A stretch of 64,000 nt of DNA, taken from the NCBI GenBank assembly GCA_020055645.1, contig CM034547.1:37985909-38049908 (forward strand). The letters are read 5' to 3'. Below, one piece after another: positions 1-11,906 of this stretch. The notes under the pieces were generated by a model. The model worked only from the letters and a program-made list of their open reading frames with translations, was not told the origin of the DNA and searched no databases. Position 1 is the stretch's first letter; each line of letters opens with the position of its first letter. The stretch is from Tomocerus qinae. Taxonomy: Eukaryota; Arthropoda; Collembola; Entomobryomorpha; Tomoceridae. Position numbers and translations under genes: made by a program.

Positions 1-593
1 TAGTATTCTGTATATCTGAAAAGGGTATTTTGCAATGATGTCTTAAAAGTATTTTACGTAAGTTATATTGTGTATCAATTACAATTTGAGGGCATTTGAA
101 ATACATCAATTTTTATGCTCAAGAAGGTAGACCAGTCAAGGAAAGAACTGAACTAATTTAGAGCATTTAACAGTATAAACCTTTTTTATTATTTATATAA
201 CGTAAAAAGATTCAAAAATAAAGGTCATGATATAAAAGTCAGTGTTATAAATGTTAGCCACACTAGTACAAATATCTTTTAGTAGTTTATATACACCTAC
301 GTATTGCGTATTGTAATTCAGTTATTATAATATTATACGAATTTAAGCTAGACAATCTAGTTCTCTGTATTCTCTAATCTCATTGCCATTGCAAATATAC
401 ACCATGATCTCACTTCGAGGTATTTAAGCTGTTATGTCTTGCAGTTGCTTTAACAATTTTAATCAGCAATAATATTAATATCTTATGATTGACGATAAAT
501 GAAACGTTAGTTCAGTGCAGACTTTACTTAGAACATCTGTCAAATCTGGTATCGGAGTGTGTACTCTAATTGCAAAGTGAATCATCCTGGCAG
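1..593. other. AT-rich flank upstream of ENT
   Basis: No convincing exon, repeat or RNA gene is seen here. It should hold the ENT promoter and 5' UTR, and possibly an upstream exon, if the gene starts inside the window. No clear TATA box or initiator could be assigned. Confidence 0.4.
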
Positions 594-757
594 AAGACAA
601 CAGCAGTAATAACTTTAGTCTGGATGAGGATCAAGACGAAGAAGACGAAGACGAAACATCTACTCTCGTCGTCGGGGGTTCTAATAACATTGTCAGTCAG
701 ACTCAAAACTACCATCTTCATCGACTCCATCGCAGACATCCAGGAGAAGCCATTGAA
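594..757 (+). other. Possible 5' extension of ENT exon 1 (open acidic frame)
   Basis: The ENT reading frame stays open upstream of the ATG at 758 back to a stop at 578-580 and has no other ATG. The stretch codes for a Ser/Asn/Asp/Glu-rich segment (for example DEDQDEEDEDE) that matches the acidic N-terminus downstream. A possible 3' splice site (CCTGGCAG) ends at 593. This may be coding and joined to an upstream exon, or it may be 5' UTR. The sequence alone does not decide between them. Confidence 0.35.
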
Positions 758-3303
758 ATGACGAGTGTCAATGTGTATCCCGATGATATCATCAGCACTG
801 CTGACGGTCAAGAGGATTTAAGTGTAGAATGTGAATCCGATTTGACCCGATTTCTACCCGGACAACATGGGGAAGCTGAGGACGAACACGAAGATGAAGA
901 TAGGTCAATTGTTGCTTGTCTGGCACCGAGGGACAAGTACGTGTTTATTTAAAATATGCTCATAATTTTCAATTTTGGTTAGTTTCTTTCAAATCAAAAC
1001 ATTAAAAAAAATATTGGTACATGTAGATACTGGGTCGTTTATGTCATATTCTACTTTCTTGGAATCACAACACTTCTTCCGTGGAATTTTTTCATCAATG
1101 CTGACAAGGTAATAACTTCTTGTAATTTCCTTCAAATAACATAATATTGTTAAAATGTATGCTGCTAGTTAACATGTGATTGAAATGTGTCGAACAGTAC
1201 TGGATGTACAAATTCCGCGATGTTAGCAATGGGACAAATTCGTCGTCAATGATCACATCTTGGGAAATTGAGGACGACTTCCATGTGCATTCAGTTCATG
1301 GAAAGACTCATTTCCAAGCCAGCTTCACATCGTACCTGGCCATCGCCTCGAATGTACCTTCGACAATTTGTTTTATGTTAAACGCTCTCGTAGCCAGATG
1401 GTACGATACAAATAACTATCTAGTAAATATTAGTTATCATTATTATCGACAGTTAATCATGGGCTAAACAACGGTTTGTGCTTGAATAGCGTAAATACTA
1501 AATACCAATAATATATACTATATTTGACCTTAGTTATTCTTTTCATAGGATCTCGGCAAATGTTAGGATTGTAAGCAGCTTGGTAGTGACCTTGGCTTTA
1601 TTTCTTTTGTCCACTGTTCTTGTTCAAATCGATACTGATCAATGTAAGTAAACGGAATTTGGTTTTGAATATATGAACCTTTTTATTATTATAAACCTTT
1701 TGAATACAACAATGTGCTGGAATATGCTTGATTAAATTATTTATTTAAATAGGGCAGCAGCTATTCTTCATAATAACGATGCTTACTGTTATCTTTATGA
1801 ATTGTAAGTCACAAATACCAACATTTGTATAACCATGTATTTTCTTGTGTTACGTTGAATGAAATAGATGAAGAATATTATTTATAGCATTTTGCTCCTT
1901 CTTCCAATGTGGACTACTTAGTACTGTCGGACGTTTTCCACCGGAATATACTACCGCGACAATGTCAGGTATAATAATAATTGTGTGAAGATTTTGTTTT
2001 GCTCATACCTGAAATGTTGACCGCAATATTTTTATTTTGCTTATCTAGGTCAAGCCCTGGGTGGGATATTTGCCGCTGTAGCAAATCTTTTATCAATATT
2101 TTTGGGAGCTGATCAAGTTCGCTCTGCATTTATTTATTTCCTGCTGGGCACCTGTTCGCTGTTTCTCAGTGTTTGTGTGTCCATTTATTTGCCCAAAACA
2201 CTGTTTTATAAATTCCATGCTGGTGATAAAGGCCACCACAGCTACCGTTGGATTGAAAATTATCCACCGGAAGCTAGAATCAGACCAAGTGTTAAGAAAG
2301 TCAAGAGCTGGTTTTCTATTTTTAAAAAGGTAAGAAAAAATATTTACCGTTACCACTAGACAATAAAACGCAAGGAATACGGCGACAGTCGTACTTAGTT
2401 TTCTTTGATAAAACGTAGTAAGTAGATAAATTTTTAATATCTGATATAGGTGTGGGTACAAGCTATTGCTGCAATGATGATTTTCGTCGTAACTTTAGCA
2501 GCATTCCCTACTCTTATGGTTCTAGTCGTTTCTGATAACGTTCCGTCAACGTGGAATGGTATAATTTTCTAGTTACACATACATACTCTATTATATTTTT
2601 ACATGTGTTCGATTATATTTGATTTTGAAATTTTTAGAGAAATATTACGTTCCTGTTGTATCATTCTTGGTATTTGCGTCTGGAGATTATCTAGGAAGAA
2701 TCTTTTCAGGGGCTCTAAAACTGGTAAACTAAAATATAATATTATTTATTTAAGTTTTATCTGTGAGTTAAAGTTAAACGTGGAACTTATTTTTAATTTG
2801 CGATTTGTACATACTTACAGCCAAAAAAGGATTCTCTATGGACGCTAATTTTTTCAGTTGTTCGTTTGGTGTTCCTTCCCATGATCATGATGTGCAATTT
2901 GCACCCTCGACATAATACATCTCTTCATATTGTTTTCGAATCTGACATAGAATTTTCGATTATTAGTTTTCTATTTGGATTTTCAAACGGATATCTGGCA
3001 AATATCGTTTTCATAAATGCACCCCAGTAAGTAATTACAACACTACCAAATTCACTTATTAATAAATAACTATATGATTCATGTAGATATATATTGAAAA
3101 TGGAAACCTTATCATCCCAAGTATGTTTATGCGTTAAGATAAGAATTTTTTCAAGCCATAAACTCTAATATTATGTAATTATGTTATATAGATTAGTGCC
3201 ACGTGAGGACCAAGAAGAAGCCAATGGTGTAGTCACTACTGCATTAGGAGTTGGGCTCTCCATTGGAGTAACACTAAGCTACTTCCTCGTTTTAATGTTG
3301 TAA
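758..3303 (+). CDS. Equilibrative nucleoside transporter (SLC29/ENT family), 11 coding exons
   Basis: Polytopic membrane carrier for facilitated transport of nucleosides. I joined exons 758-936, 1027-1108, 1198-1400, 1549-1643, 1753-1803, 1888-1968, 2049-2329, 2450-2558, 2638-2723, 2821-3026 and 3192-3303; every junction is GT-AG, the frame stays open, and the sum is 1,485 nt (494 aa plus stop), close to the usual 450-500 aa. Family signatures seen: TM1 ending LLPWNFF (residues 76-82), N-glycosylation sequons at N98 and N101 in the first outer loop where ENTs are glycosylated, a PPEYT...SGQALGGIFA stretch in TM5-6, GDYLGR (376-381), RLVFLPMIMMCN (404-415) and SNGYL (444-448). The N-terminal 58 residues are acidic and cytosolic; the central loop (about 283-325) is shorter than in vertebrate ENT1. 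The ENT assignment is firm; the subtype is not. The start at 758 is the first in-frame ATG, but the frame is open further upstream, so an earlier exon may supply the true start. Confidence 0.93.
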
Positions 3304-3980
3304 ACTGATATCATTTATATTATGTTATATATATCAATCACCGTTAAGTACCTCTGATATTATTAAAAGTCATCCAAGCAATGGAGGTGTCGAGAAAAGA
3401 ACTCCCTGTACTTCTATCTACGGCTGCCACCAGCAGATGATTTAACGCAATCATTTGTACGCAAAAGAGATAATGGTCATAGCATTGTCAAATATTTGTC
3501 ATCTGCATCTTTGAAGTATATTAGTGTGGTATCGACTTATCGACATGCAGCAGTTCAGGTTTCTCTTTCCGTCACTTACGCAAATTTTCCTTTAGTTGTG
3601 GAAATGGAAAATACATTCCAATGTTGATGTTGTAATAGTTTGTAGTAAATTATAATTGTTCGTGAAAACATATGCACTATACTACTATAGGATACCTCTA
3701 AAAATTGTTCTAAAATAAAAAATATTTATTAACATATCTAGTATGTAAAACAACGCAGTTTTTTAAGTGAACGTGTAGAAATTAGTAATTTTATGTGATG
3801 CAATTGTTTGAACAGTGTAGCATAGTGCAACCTAAATAGCAATTGTCTATTATTTTTATGTTTAGAATAGTAATGTAATTTTAGCAATGAACCTCGCAAT
3901 ATTTTAAAACTAGGAAAATTGTATCGCTACCGAATTTGTGATAGAGAATTCCAATCCAACGCATTAAATGTAAAATAAAA
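3304..3980 (+). other. ENT 3' UTR with two AATAAA poly(A) signals
   Basis: This follows the ENT stop codon. Canonical AATAAA hexamers lie at 3714-3719 and 3974-3979. The second one directly abuts the inserted inverted-repeat element, whose target duplication begins at 3981, so use of that distal signal could be affected by the insertion. An open frame of about 75 codons near 3390-3625 lacks an ATG and is within chance expectation. Confidence 0.55.
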
Positions 3981-3984
3981 GTAT

Positions 3985-4163
3985 TGATCCTGTCACTCCA
4001 TGGGGACTATTTTCAAATCGAGGGGGACATGAAAATCGCTTCTCATTGGTGGATGAAATTTTTTATTGACCAATCAGAACGCAGCATTTCATTTCAAAAT
4101 TTTATATGATTTTCAAAAAGCATTCCCAAGGGAAATATTTATTGCAACATTTGACTTCTGAGA
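3985..4163 (+). repeat. Left terminal inverted repeat of the 1,031-bp element
   Basis: 179 bp, exact reverse complement of 4837-5015. It contains GC-box-like and AT-rich blocks but no ORF. Confidence 0.9.
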
Positions 4164-4836
4164 CATTATACATTATACACTTTAGCATGTAATTTTATTA
4201 TCACCATTCTAAGCTATATACTTACCACATTGCGTACTTAACTTCTACGGATGTAACAAGACTAGTAGGCTAAGCTAGAAGACATACCACAGTATTTTAG
4301 CATACATAATTGTAAGATAATCCACTGGCTTGTATCTGTATTATTTTAGGGAGACTCAAGGAGCATGGACGTTGCCATAGTATAGTAGCGCTTTATCAGG
4401 AGACCCGAGCAGGGAATTTTACCATAAGCGAATTTAAAGATTTATAAGGGACGTTTTTTGGAGAACGTCCCCTACCCCTCCTGTCTTTATCAAGTTGCTA
4501 TAAACATTGATGTCTCACTTGCTATCCTCTGATAATTTAATACGTTTCCAACAGCATAGCAATCAGTTTAGGAATAATAATAATAATAAATTCGGAATAA
4601 AATGTCCCTTATAGATCTTCAAAATCCCTTACGGGCAATTCTCTACTTGGCTTTCCTTATTAACCGTCCAAGCTCCTTGGGGAGACTAATCATTATGCAG
4701 TGACTTGCAGTATTGATGATTTATAGTAACAATATCTACCCTAAACCCTATGTAGTGTGTCTACTGTCTATTTTGCGTGTCAACATAATAATAGTTGAGT
4801 CAACAGTTACTCCTTACAGCAAGTAATTAAGATAAA

Positions 4837-5015
4837 TCTCAGAAGTCAAATGTTGCAATAAATATTTCCCTTGGGAATGCTTTTTGAAAATCATATAAAA
4901 TTTTGAAATGAAATGCTGCGTTCTGATTGGTCAATAAAAAATTTCATCCACCAATGAGAAGCGATTTTCATGTCCCCCTCGATTTGAAAATAGTCCCCAT
5001 GGAGTGACAGGATCA
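4837..5015 (-). repeat. Right terminal inverted repeat of the 1,031-bp element
   Basis: 179 bp, exact reverse complement of 3985-4163. It is followed by the GTAT target duplication at 5016-5019. Confidence 0.9.
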
Positions 5016-5019
5016 GTAT

Positions 5020-7678
5020 ATCATGTAGTTTTTTTAACTACATATACATGGTCTTATTTCTTCATCCTGTCATATTATAATTTTGTTTTTGAGAATTCAC
5101 ATATTATCTTTAGTAAGTATCAATTTAAATATACAATGGGACAATTAGTTACGTTAAATTACAGATTGCAGTCGGGTCAGACAAAAGGACCCATGACATG
5201 ATGGAGGGAGAGGTGGCCCATGATACAAATAAATACAAACCTAAACTAAGGATGGGAAATGAAGTGCTCCCCACCTCTTAGGATAGGGCTTTTTAATTTT
5301 ATATTAGCAATCTAAAAGGTTTTCCTAAATCAATTTCATGTGATTACCTATGTCAACAATTGCCATAACATGAGCATAGACCACTGAAATAGATGAGCAA
5401 TAAACGTAACATATACAAAGCAACTCCATTGTCAAGCTATCCAGTAGGAACTATTTCTAGCATCAATCCTTGTCTTTGTCTCCCGTTGGATGGGGTTTGG
5501 TATCTTACAATTTTACTGACTGATTTGATACAGTGTTTTGCTATTCCCCTAGATTCGAGCCCAAAACGTATTTACTTATTTTTTGATTGGTTTTATGTGG
5601 ATCACAATGATAATTTTATTGTACCTTATGAACTTATATAGGCCTTATCTATCATTTATCTCCTGAAAGTCCTTATAACCATCCAGATCAAAGTTATTCA
5701 AAAATCTTCACTCCTTACGACTCCTAAGTATAAGTCTGACCTTTAACTTCAAATTCAAAATGATTGGCAAATATGTTAGCAAAGTTCTTTGAAGTTTTAA
5801 CTGTTCAAAGACATGAAATGAAAGATAGCTTGGTTTGTCAATGAAGTTTAGTTTTTTGAGTGGCAATTGTAATTGTTAAATGACAAAGTTGATGGTGTGA
5901 TGGTAAAATAAATTGAAGCAAACAAGTCAATTTAAATCAATAGTTTGTCTTTTTCCTTTTGCTTCTCAACAAATGATCTATAGTTTGCAGCAATCTAATA
6001 TAAACTATAAACTATAAATCTTGGAGACTGAAACTTCATTGTAGGCATTTACCGAGCTTTGTGGCTGTTTCTCTATGATGTATGAAACGAGGTTTCTACG
6101 TTCCGCTGTTCATTTAGATTTAGGATCCAATTCTACCGTATTTTCTTAAGCAATGCCTGTCATGTCAATACACGATTATGATGTGTCACGAAACCTGATC
6201 CAGATACTGAAAGAATAATGACATATATATTTGTATCGTGCAAATATATTTACTTAATGTATACTTTAAAGATGCTGGACCACTCGTGCTGGATGCTGCT
6301 ATTTTTAGTAGATCTTTTTCATTAAGTACAAGAATAGTTCACCATTTTCATTGGAACACTTCATCTATTCATATTAGTCCACTTTCTTTGGTCAGTTCGT
6401 TGTATACCCTTTGAGGACATTAATTCAATAACTAAATTATGTGTACACAATTTGCTGTTGCGTCAAGGTAATCAAGGGTAGGTGAGGTCATAATATACTC
6501 TTACTTCTGACATCTCCATCAAATGGTGTTAATTTTATGTTAGCCACTAGCGTGAACAATAATGTTATCTATATGACCAGATAACAGATGGGACTGTATT
6601 CCCCACAACTATATTAATTAGCACCAGCTATAATTTTACACACAGCTATTATGATACGAACAACGCCCTTATCGAAAAGCCTCAAACAAGAAATCTCTTG
6701 TATTGAATTTGTCAAGACCAAAAGGTACATGCCTATTTTTAATGATTCTATTTTGCAATGTATGTAATGTAATGATGTCATTTGGAGAATATCCAGAGTC
6801 TATAATGCATACTAATTTCGAATCTATACCAGGCATCCGGTAGTACATTATGCCGTTATACGTATATACTGAGGGAGGAAATCTAATGATACCGCTTCTG
6901 CCTATACAATTATAACATGAAGTACCATGAATAATATGATACGAACTGATTATCTTGTCATGGGCATTGGCTTGACTTTTGACGTGGTTTGCGTCAATTA
7001 CCACGAATATATTATGAATTATATTTTATATTATACTGATAATGGAAGTTCTGGAAGGATATTTTAATAGTAAGACGGGTGATACTGCAATTCTTTATGA
7101 ATTTTATCATATTGCCTTGAACAAATAATTCTTACACATTGCCAAGTTGTCACCACACCACCAAGTAGCAGTTTGTTCCAGAGTTTTGGATGAGATCATT
7201 CCACTGTGTGTACTTCTACCCATTGATCAGATCTTATTCATTATTAATTGTGTTCTTCCTTTCTGTTTGAGTTAATTTTTTGGGACATAAAGAAAGCTAT
7301 AACCCAGGGCTTAGTGGTGGGAAAACTCAACTCAATGTTAGCAGCTACTTCCTCATTATTCCAAGTTACTTAAAGTCCGAATTTCCTGAACGAGAAAATG
7401 GGAAATATTGATATGATCTGTAACGTGTATGTATATGTATAATAGTATATTTACTGTATATCCTAATACCCGTATGGACGTGTGTGTCAGTGTCAGGTGT
7501 CACTCATGCTCTTTTGGGGCTAATTGGGATTCCAATTTAACATACCTAAATTATTTTGGTTGATAAGACCGACCTCTAGTTGATGTGTAAATGTATTTAT
7601 TTATAAAATTAAACCTCATCCAAAATATACTTTTCATACTGGGTGCTAATTGGTCGTTTGTTGATAACTGATTTCAAA
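5020..7678. other. Intergenic stretch, no supported gene
   Basis: The sequence is AT-rich. The longest open frame is 6669-7004 on the minus strand (111 codons). It opens with GTG rather than ATG, shows no known domain and has no clear splice context, so it is left as a chance frame or an unrecognised fragment. No terminal repeats or RNA genes were recognised. Confidence 0.4.
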
Positions 7679-7790
7679 ATGGAATGGTTGCATGGAACCG
7701 GAGGAAGAGAATCACTTCTAAAAGGACTTATGCGGACTCGACCACGACACCTTCTGATTCTGTTATTATGTGCTGTGGTTTCGAGTATAG
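7679..7790 (+). CDS. Candidate first coding exon with a signal-anchor-like segment (partial)
   Basis: An ATG at 7679 opens a 37-codon frame, MEWLHGTGG..., that is basic in the middle and then strongly hydrophobic (HLLILLLCAVVSSIG). It runs to a good 5' splice site, ATAG|GTAAGA, at 7790/7791, leaving phase 1. This layout (n-region, h-region, phase-1 intron) is typical of a first exon for a secreted or membrane protein. No matching downstream exon was identified, so the gene cannot be named. The reading frame is direct observation; the role is inference. It could also be chance. Confidence 0.35.
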
Positions 7791-10700
7791 GTAAGAGAAA
7801 AGTATTTAAAATGAATCTATTCTAGTAATTATAGTTATTTTGTATCGGCACTTTTTATCTTTTTATGTTTATCTTTTTGCCCTGTGGGAATGTGGGATAT
7901 CTAAGACATCTGCGATTCTATACTCTTTTTGGACTCCTAACTAATATATCTATCAATATCTGTTCTCTTTCACGTCTCTCCTCTTTAAGGACAATATCAC
8001 ATACCAAAAGCAAACTATAAACTACACCAAGTGCATTGCATAAAGTAATGGTTACAGATTATGTTAGGTTAGTAACAATGAGCATTAAAGTAGCATAACC
8101 AATCACAAATTCAGGATTACCGGTACCTTATTTTACCAGGGGAAACGAGCTTTTAGAATCGCAATGTCCGACCCAATGCATTGACTAACGTGACCAAACT
8201 TGGCAAAACCAACTTCTTATATATTGGAATATCAAATTTTCAGCCAACTTAGCTATTTTAACTTATGTTTGTCAAGAAATGTCTAAAAAGGAGTAGTAAG
8301 TGCCTATTGTCCATAATAGCTATTAATTGGTTATCCTTACATGAAGTTCCAATTCACCCCCAAATTCTGTTTTGCATGTATGCGTGCATGGACCCTATTT
8401 TCGAAAAGAACTCTTTGGACCCATAAATTACTTCCAAAGTTTGAACGGATTATCTTCATCCTATCAGACGAATGGATGGATGGTCAAACAGACCCGTCAT
8501 TCACATCAAGTGGTGAGAATGTCTAATATATAAACTCGTCATCATAGTAAAAGTAAAGAAACCGCTCATTTAAGAGTAACTAACATGTACTAACCAAGGT
8601 AAATTCATAATATCTAGTATAAGTTGTCAATTCTTGAGTACCTACTACGTGTACTGAGCTTGTCTGTTCATGTAGTTGTGTTTCTCATCCCGTTTAGCAA
8701 TTGTAATAGCATAAGATTTACCTTTCTATTGAAATCGAAGGAGGATCTTGAAGCATGTCAGGTTTATTTATTGATCTTAACGTTTTTCTGCAAACTCTGT
8801 TGGTTCAAATTCGAGACGACGAATTCCTATAAAATGTTAATTGAAATACTAAATTGATCTGATTAGATCAACTGTTCTCTTTGTATTTTAAGAAACTTAT
8901 ATTGCACAAAATTAACAAACACACGTTGTTTGTAAAATGTAAATACAGCTATTTAATGGAAGAGAAAATGATTTAAACATATACACCACCATCCATACCA
9001 CGACGATTGCATTGTGTTGTTGTTGAGTGTGTGTTGGTTATTGCTGGATAGATTTGTGCATTAGACAACAGGAGTGGGGCAGAAACTGGTAGAGAGAAGG
9101 AGGAAAAGTGTAGCTGTCTGTCTGTAGAACATTAGAAAGCGAGTAGGGCTTAGCTAGTCTACTTTTGCGCTTTGGTGTTGTACAAATTGCATGGTGTGGG
9201 ACTCCCCGGGGTTTTTCCTCACTCACTCTCGGGTAATTCGGGGGTGAACATTCAACATTCTCCAGTCGGATCTCGCACTTCCAGTCACTTCCAGTCTGTC
9301 CTGTCTTGTCCTACGACTCAACTCAAATATTGTACTACTACAACTCTCTCAAATCAAAAAGAACATAAGTAAGACACTAAACTAACATCACAACATTAGT
9401 CCTCCTACTCCGCACGAACAAAAGCAGAAGAAAACACTTCTTAACTATAGAGTTGCATTTCAAAGTATAATAGTATTATAATAGGATCTAAAAATCAAGA
9501 CATAGTCAGCAGTAGTCCTTCCGGTTCGTTATTCCGTTGTTATTGACAAGAAGTAAGTAGTACGTATATAGTGAGATTGAATTACTGTACAAGAAGAACC
9601 CACTTTCAACAACTTTCTGTTGACACCAATGCAACATAAGATCTACTTATAATTTCTGCTTAAGGATTAGAACACATTAGACGCATTAGTTTGTTTACTC
9701 CTATCATCATATACTTTTTGTTCCGAGTCCTCAGCGCGACTCTGCTTTCTCGGGGAGGAAAGTAAAGAAAACGGAAAGAAAAAGAAAGGGGAAGTTGTGA
9801 CTGAGACTGAGAAAGTCTCAACTCGAAGTTGGGAAAAGAACTTGTGCACTTATTCGGTGTAGACACATCCAAGCGGACTCTACCACTTCATCTCAGACTT
9901 TATCGAACCTGACAGTGAATTCTTTTGCTTTATCACATTATAATATCAGAATGTGTCAATTTTAAGTAATATCCGCTGTAAAGTGCTGTAAATTATCTAA
10001 AAAAGGAACTGAAAACCAACCCTCAAGTGGTTTTCCCATTTTCCGTCATCGTACACAATCTACATTGTCATTTCCTCTCAAGATTAACACCAATTAGCCA
10101 TCTGTAGAAACTGTAAACTCAATTTTCAAATTAAAATTCCATCAAAAAGCTCAAGACATAATTAACAGTTTCCTGAGTTTATATTTGTTACTCTTCCTTG
10201 TGATGAATAGTTGGAAAAGTCAAAAATATTCTTAGATCACAAGTGTAAGCATTTGTAAATGATAAAATCTCATTTATTGAACAAAGAAAGCTATTGCTTA
10301 ACAAGTCTTCTTTGATAGTTAGCAAAAGGAACTGGAGGAAATCAAATTATTTGACACAGTTGCTCTGCTTTCCTCAGCAATTGTTACTTATGGAAAGAGC
10401 AGTTCCTTTGACCTTGGTCTAGCTACTTATAGATTGCAAAAGATAATTAATAGAATTTTCGTCTGCACAAAAAGCAATTAACGTATTATCTAATTGAAAA
10501 TCTAAAGCTAACTTGTTGAGACCGGAACTTTTTGCTCGAAAGTATTTAGTCGACCATGAAGATCAGTCATTCTCTGCAATAAACCCCTTCGTCTAAAGTG
10601 GAAGAAACAGTTTCAATCCATACTGTAGAGCAAATTAATTAAAAACAATTGTCAGTGAGAAATTAAACACTGAAAACTATCTGTTCATGTTTGTAATCAC

Positions 10701-11710
10701 AATTCTAGTGATCTACATAACTGTACGTGGCTCCTAATCCAAACCAGACTCATCTTCTTGCAAACTTTGGTAATTGCACCAATAAAATTCAAGGAACTTG
10801 AATCCATATCATTGTTCCTAGTTAATGCAATTTTGCCTGCACTACTTCAAATCTCAGAAAGTTAAATTCTCCATTGTAAAATCGTTGAAACTTACCCCCA
10901 TTGTAATTTAAGAACATCTCGTCTTATGCAACTGATTATTTGTTTCTAATCTAATTACGAATCAACTGACTTTTCTCAATCTTTCTATATTGCATTACTG
11001 TTTAGTCATCAGCTACAAGTCTTGATATAGAAAAAACAGTGAAAGTTGAGAAGAAAGCAAGTCTGGTAAATAAACAATTTAAAGGTATTTTGTGTCTGTT
11101 TCTAGTGTGTGTGAAACATGACGTGATGACACACAAACAGTCGAAGTTGCAGTGCAAAATCAGGCAGACAATTTACTACTGCAGTCGACAACTTGTACTT
11201 GTAAGATAAAAGTTATAGCCGGAGCTTCACGTTATTAGCTTCCGTGTCGACAATTTACTATCAACTAAGCTACGGTTTCTGGTTTTCCACTTTTTACTCT
11301 CTCCGGCAGACCTTACTTATTGTATGCCTAGGTATATAGTCTTAACTTACCATGAATTTGTCGTCGTCGTTCATCGTTTCCATCGGTTTTCTCTTCCAGT
11401 AGACTCGCAATCAGTACCTTACAGTTTCTAACCCTGAGAGCAGAGAAAAGAAGAAAGTCTTCCCCTTCTGTTTGGTCGGAATTGTCTTGATTCTGGATAT
11501 GTAGGCGGATGTAAAGTGACAGAAAGTGTGAAAATAACTGATACCGTACTGTGGTGCACCAAAAGATCAACAAACCACCTCCCACTTTCCTAATAATAAC
11601 ATTAGTCTTAAAGAAAGTCAGATGCACGTTTAACAGTAGCGGAAGACGCACTCCAAAAACATCTGAAAAGAAGACACGACAAGATCCTCTAAATACATCA
11701 ATAAATTATA
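7791..11710. other. Intron or intergenic DNA with a possible decayed repeat and GC-richer islands
   Basis: No supported exon is seen. Around 8140-8510 there may be a decayed inverted pair of a GTCC-tract element (listed separately). The stretch 9000-9860 is more GC-rich and contains ACTCCCCGGGGT near 9200; its open frames start at GTG or TTG and are not believed. From 9900 to 11700 it returns to plain AT-rich DNA. Confidence 0.4.
8140..8510. repeat. Possible decayed fold-back relative of the AGCTCGCCTGA element
   Basis: GACCAAACTTGGCAAAA at about 8193 is identical to a segment in both elements near 60 kb. It is preceded by GAGCTTTTAGAATCGCAATGTCCG, shown here only in part as GAGCTTTTAG plus a CCG-containing tail. 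Near 8400-8495 the opposite strand shows TTTCGAAAA, CCAAAGTTTG and a GGATGGATGG tract in the reverse order. This suggests two degraded arms in inverted orientation. No clear ends or target duplication remain. Confidence 0.3.
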
Positions 11711-11906
11711 ATGGGCTCATCATTTCTGAGTCGGACGAGTCATCACCTTCATTACCATCACCCACCGACTCATCATCATCATCACAATCATCACCATAAT
11801 TCCTCCAGCTCCTCCAGCTCTTCCTCCTCCTCAAGATCTTCTTCCTGCAAATGGAGTCGAATCATGATCGTGGCCGTGTGTCAAATGGCATCTGTCCTGT
11901 CACAAG
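11711..11906 (+). CDS. Candidate first coding exon: His/Ser-rich N-terminus then hydrophobic segment (partial)
   Basis: An ATG at 11711 in an acceptable context (TTATAATGG) opens a frame with a His-rich run, a run of about eleven serines, and then CKWSRIMIVAVCQMASVLSQG, which resembles a signal peptide. A possible but weak 5' splice site (ACAAG|GTTTTG) follows at 11906/11907, phase 1. If it is not spliced, the frame runs on to 11980. The homopolymer runs could come from simple-repeat DNA (CATCAC and TCC repeats). The alternative frame 11551-11799 is also Ser-rich, as expected from the same repeats. A cys-loop receptor subunit first exon would fit this shape, but nothing seen proves it. Confidence 0.28.
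11725..11845. repeat. CAT/CAC and TCC simple-sequence tract
   Basis: Imperfect trinucleotide repeats (CATCATCATC, TCCTCCTCC and relatives) lie on the plus strand inside the candidate first exon. They explain the His and Ser runs. Confidence 0.7.

Larger units (their letters stand above)
3985..5015. mobile_element. Non-autonomous DNA transposon with perfect 179-bp terminal inverted repeats
   Basis: Left arm 3985-4163 and right arm 4837-5015 are exact reverse complements by eye, starting TGATCCTGTCACTCC. They are flanked by the 4-bp direct repeat GTAT (3981-3984 and 5016-5019), read as a target-site duplication. The interior has no transposase frame. It holds a second, imperfect inverted repeat (about 4349-4453 against 4601-4685, sharing AAGGAGC.TGGACG and TATAAGGGAC), so the element folds into a nested palindrome. 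Identical arms imply recent movement or gene conversion. A 4-bp duplication with long arms fits several cut-and-paste superfamilies, so none is assigned. Confidence 0.88.

Noticed and set aside
2093-2461. 122-codon open frame on the minus strand
   Set aside because: It lies antisense to ENT exons 7-8, which are clearly coding on the plus strand; it is a shadow frame.
6669-7004. 111-codon minus-strand frame
   Set aside because: It opens with GTG, has no known domain and no splice context; about one frame of this length is expected by chance in 64 kb of this composition.
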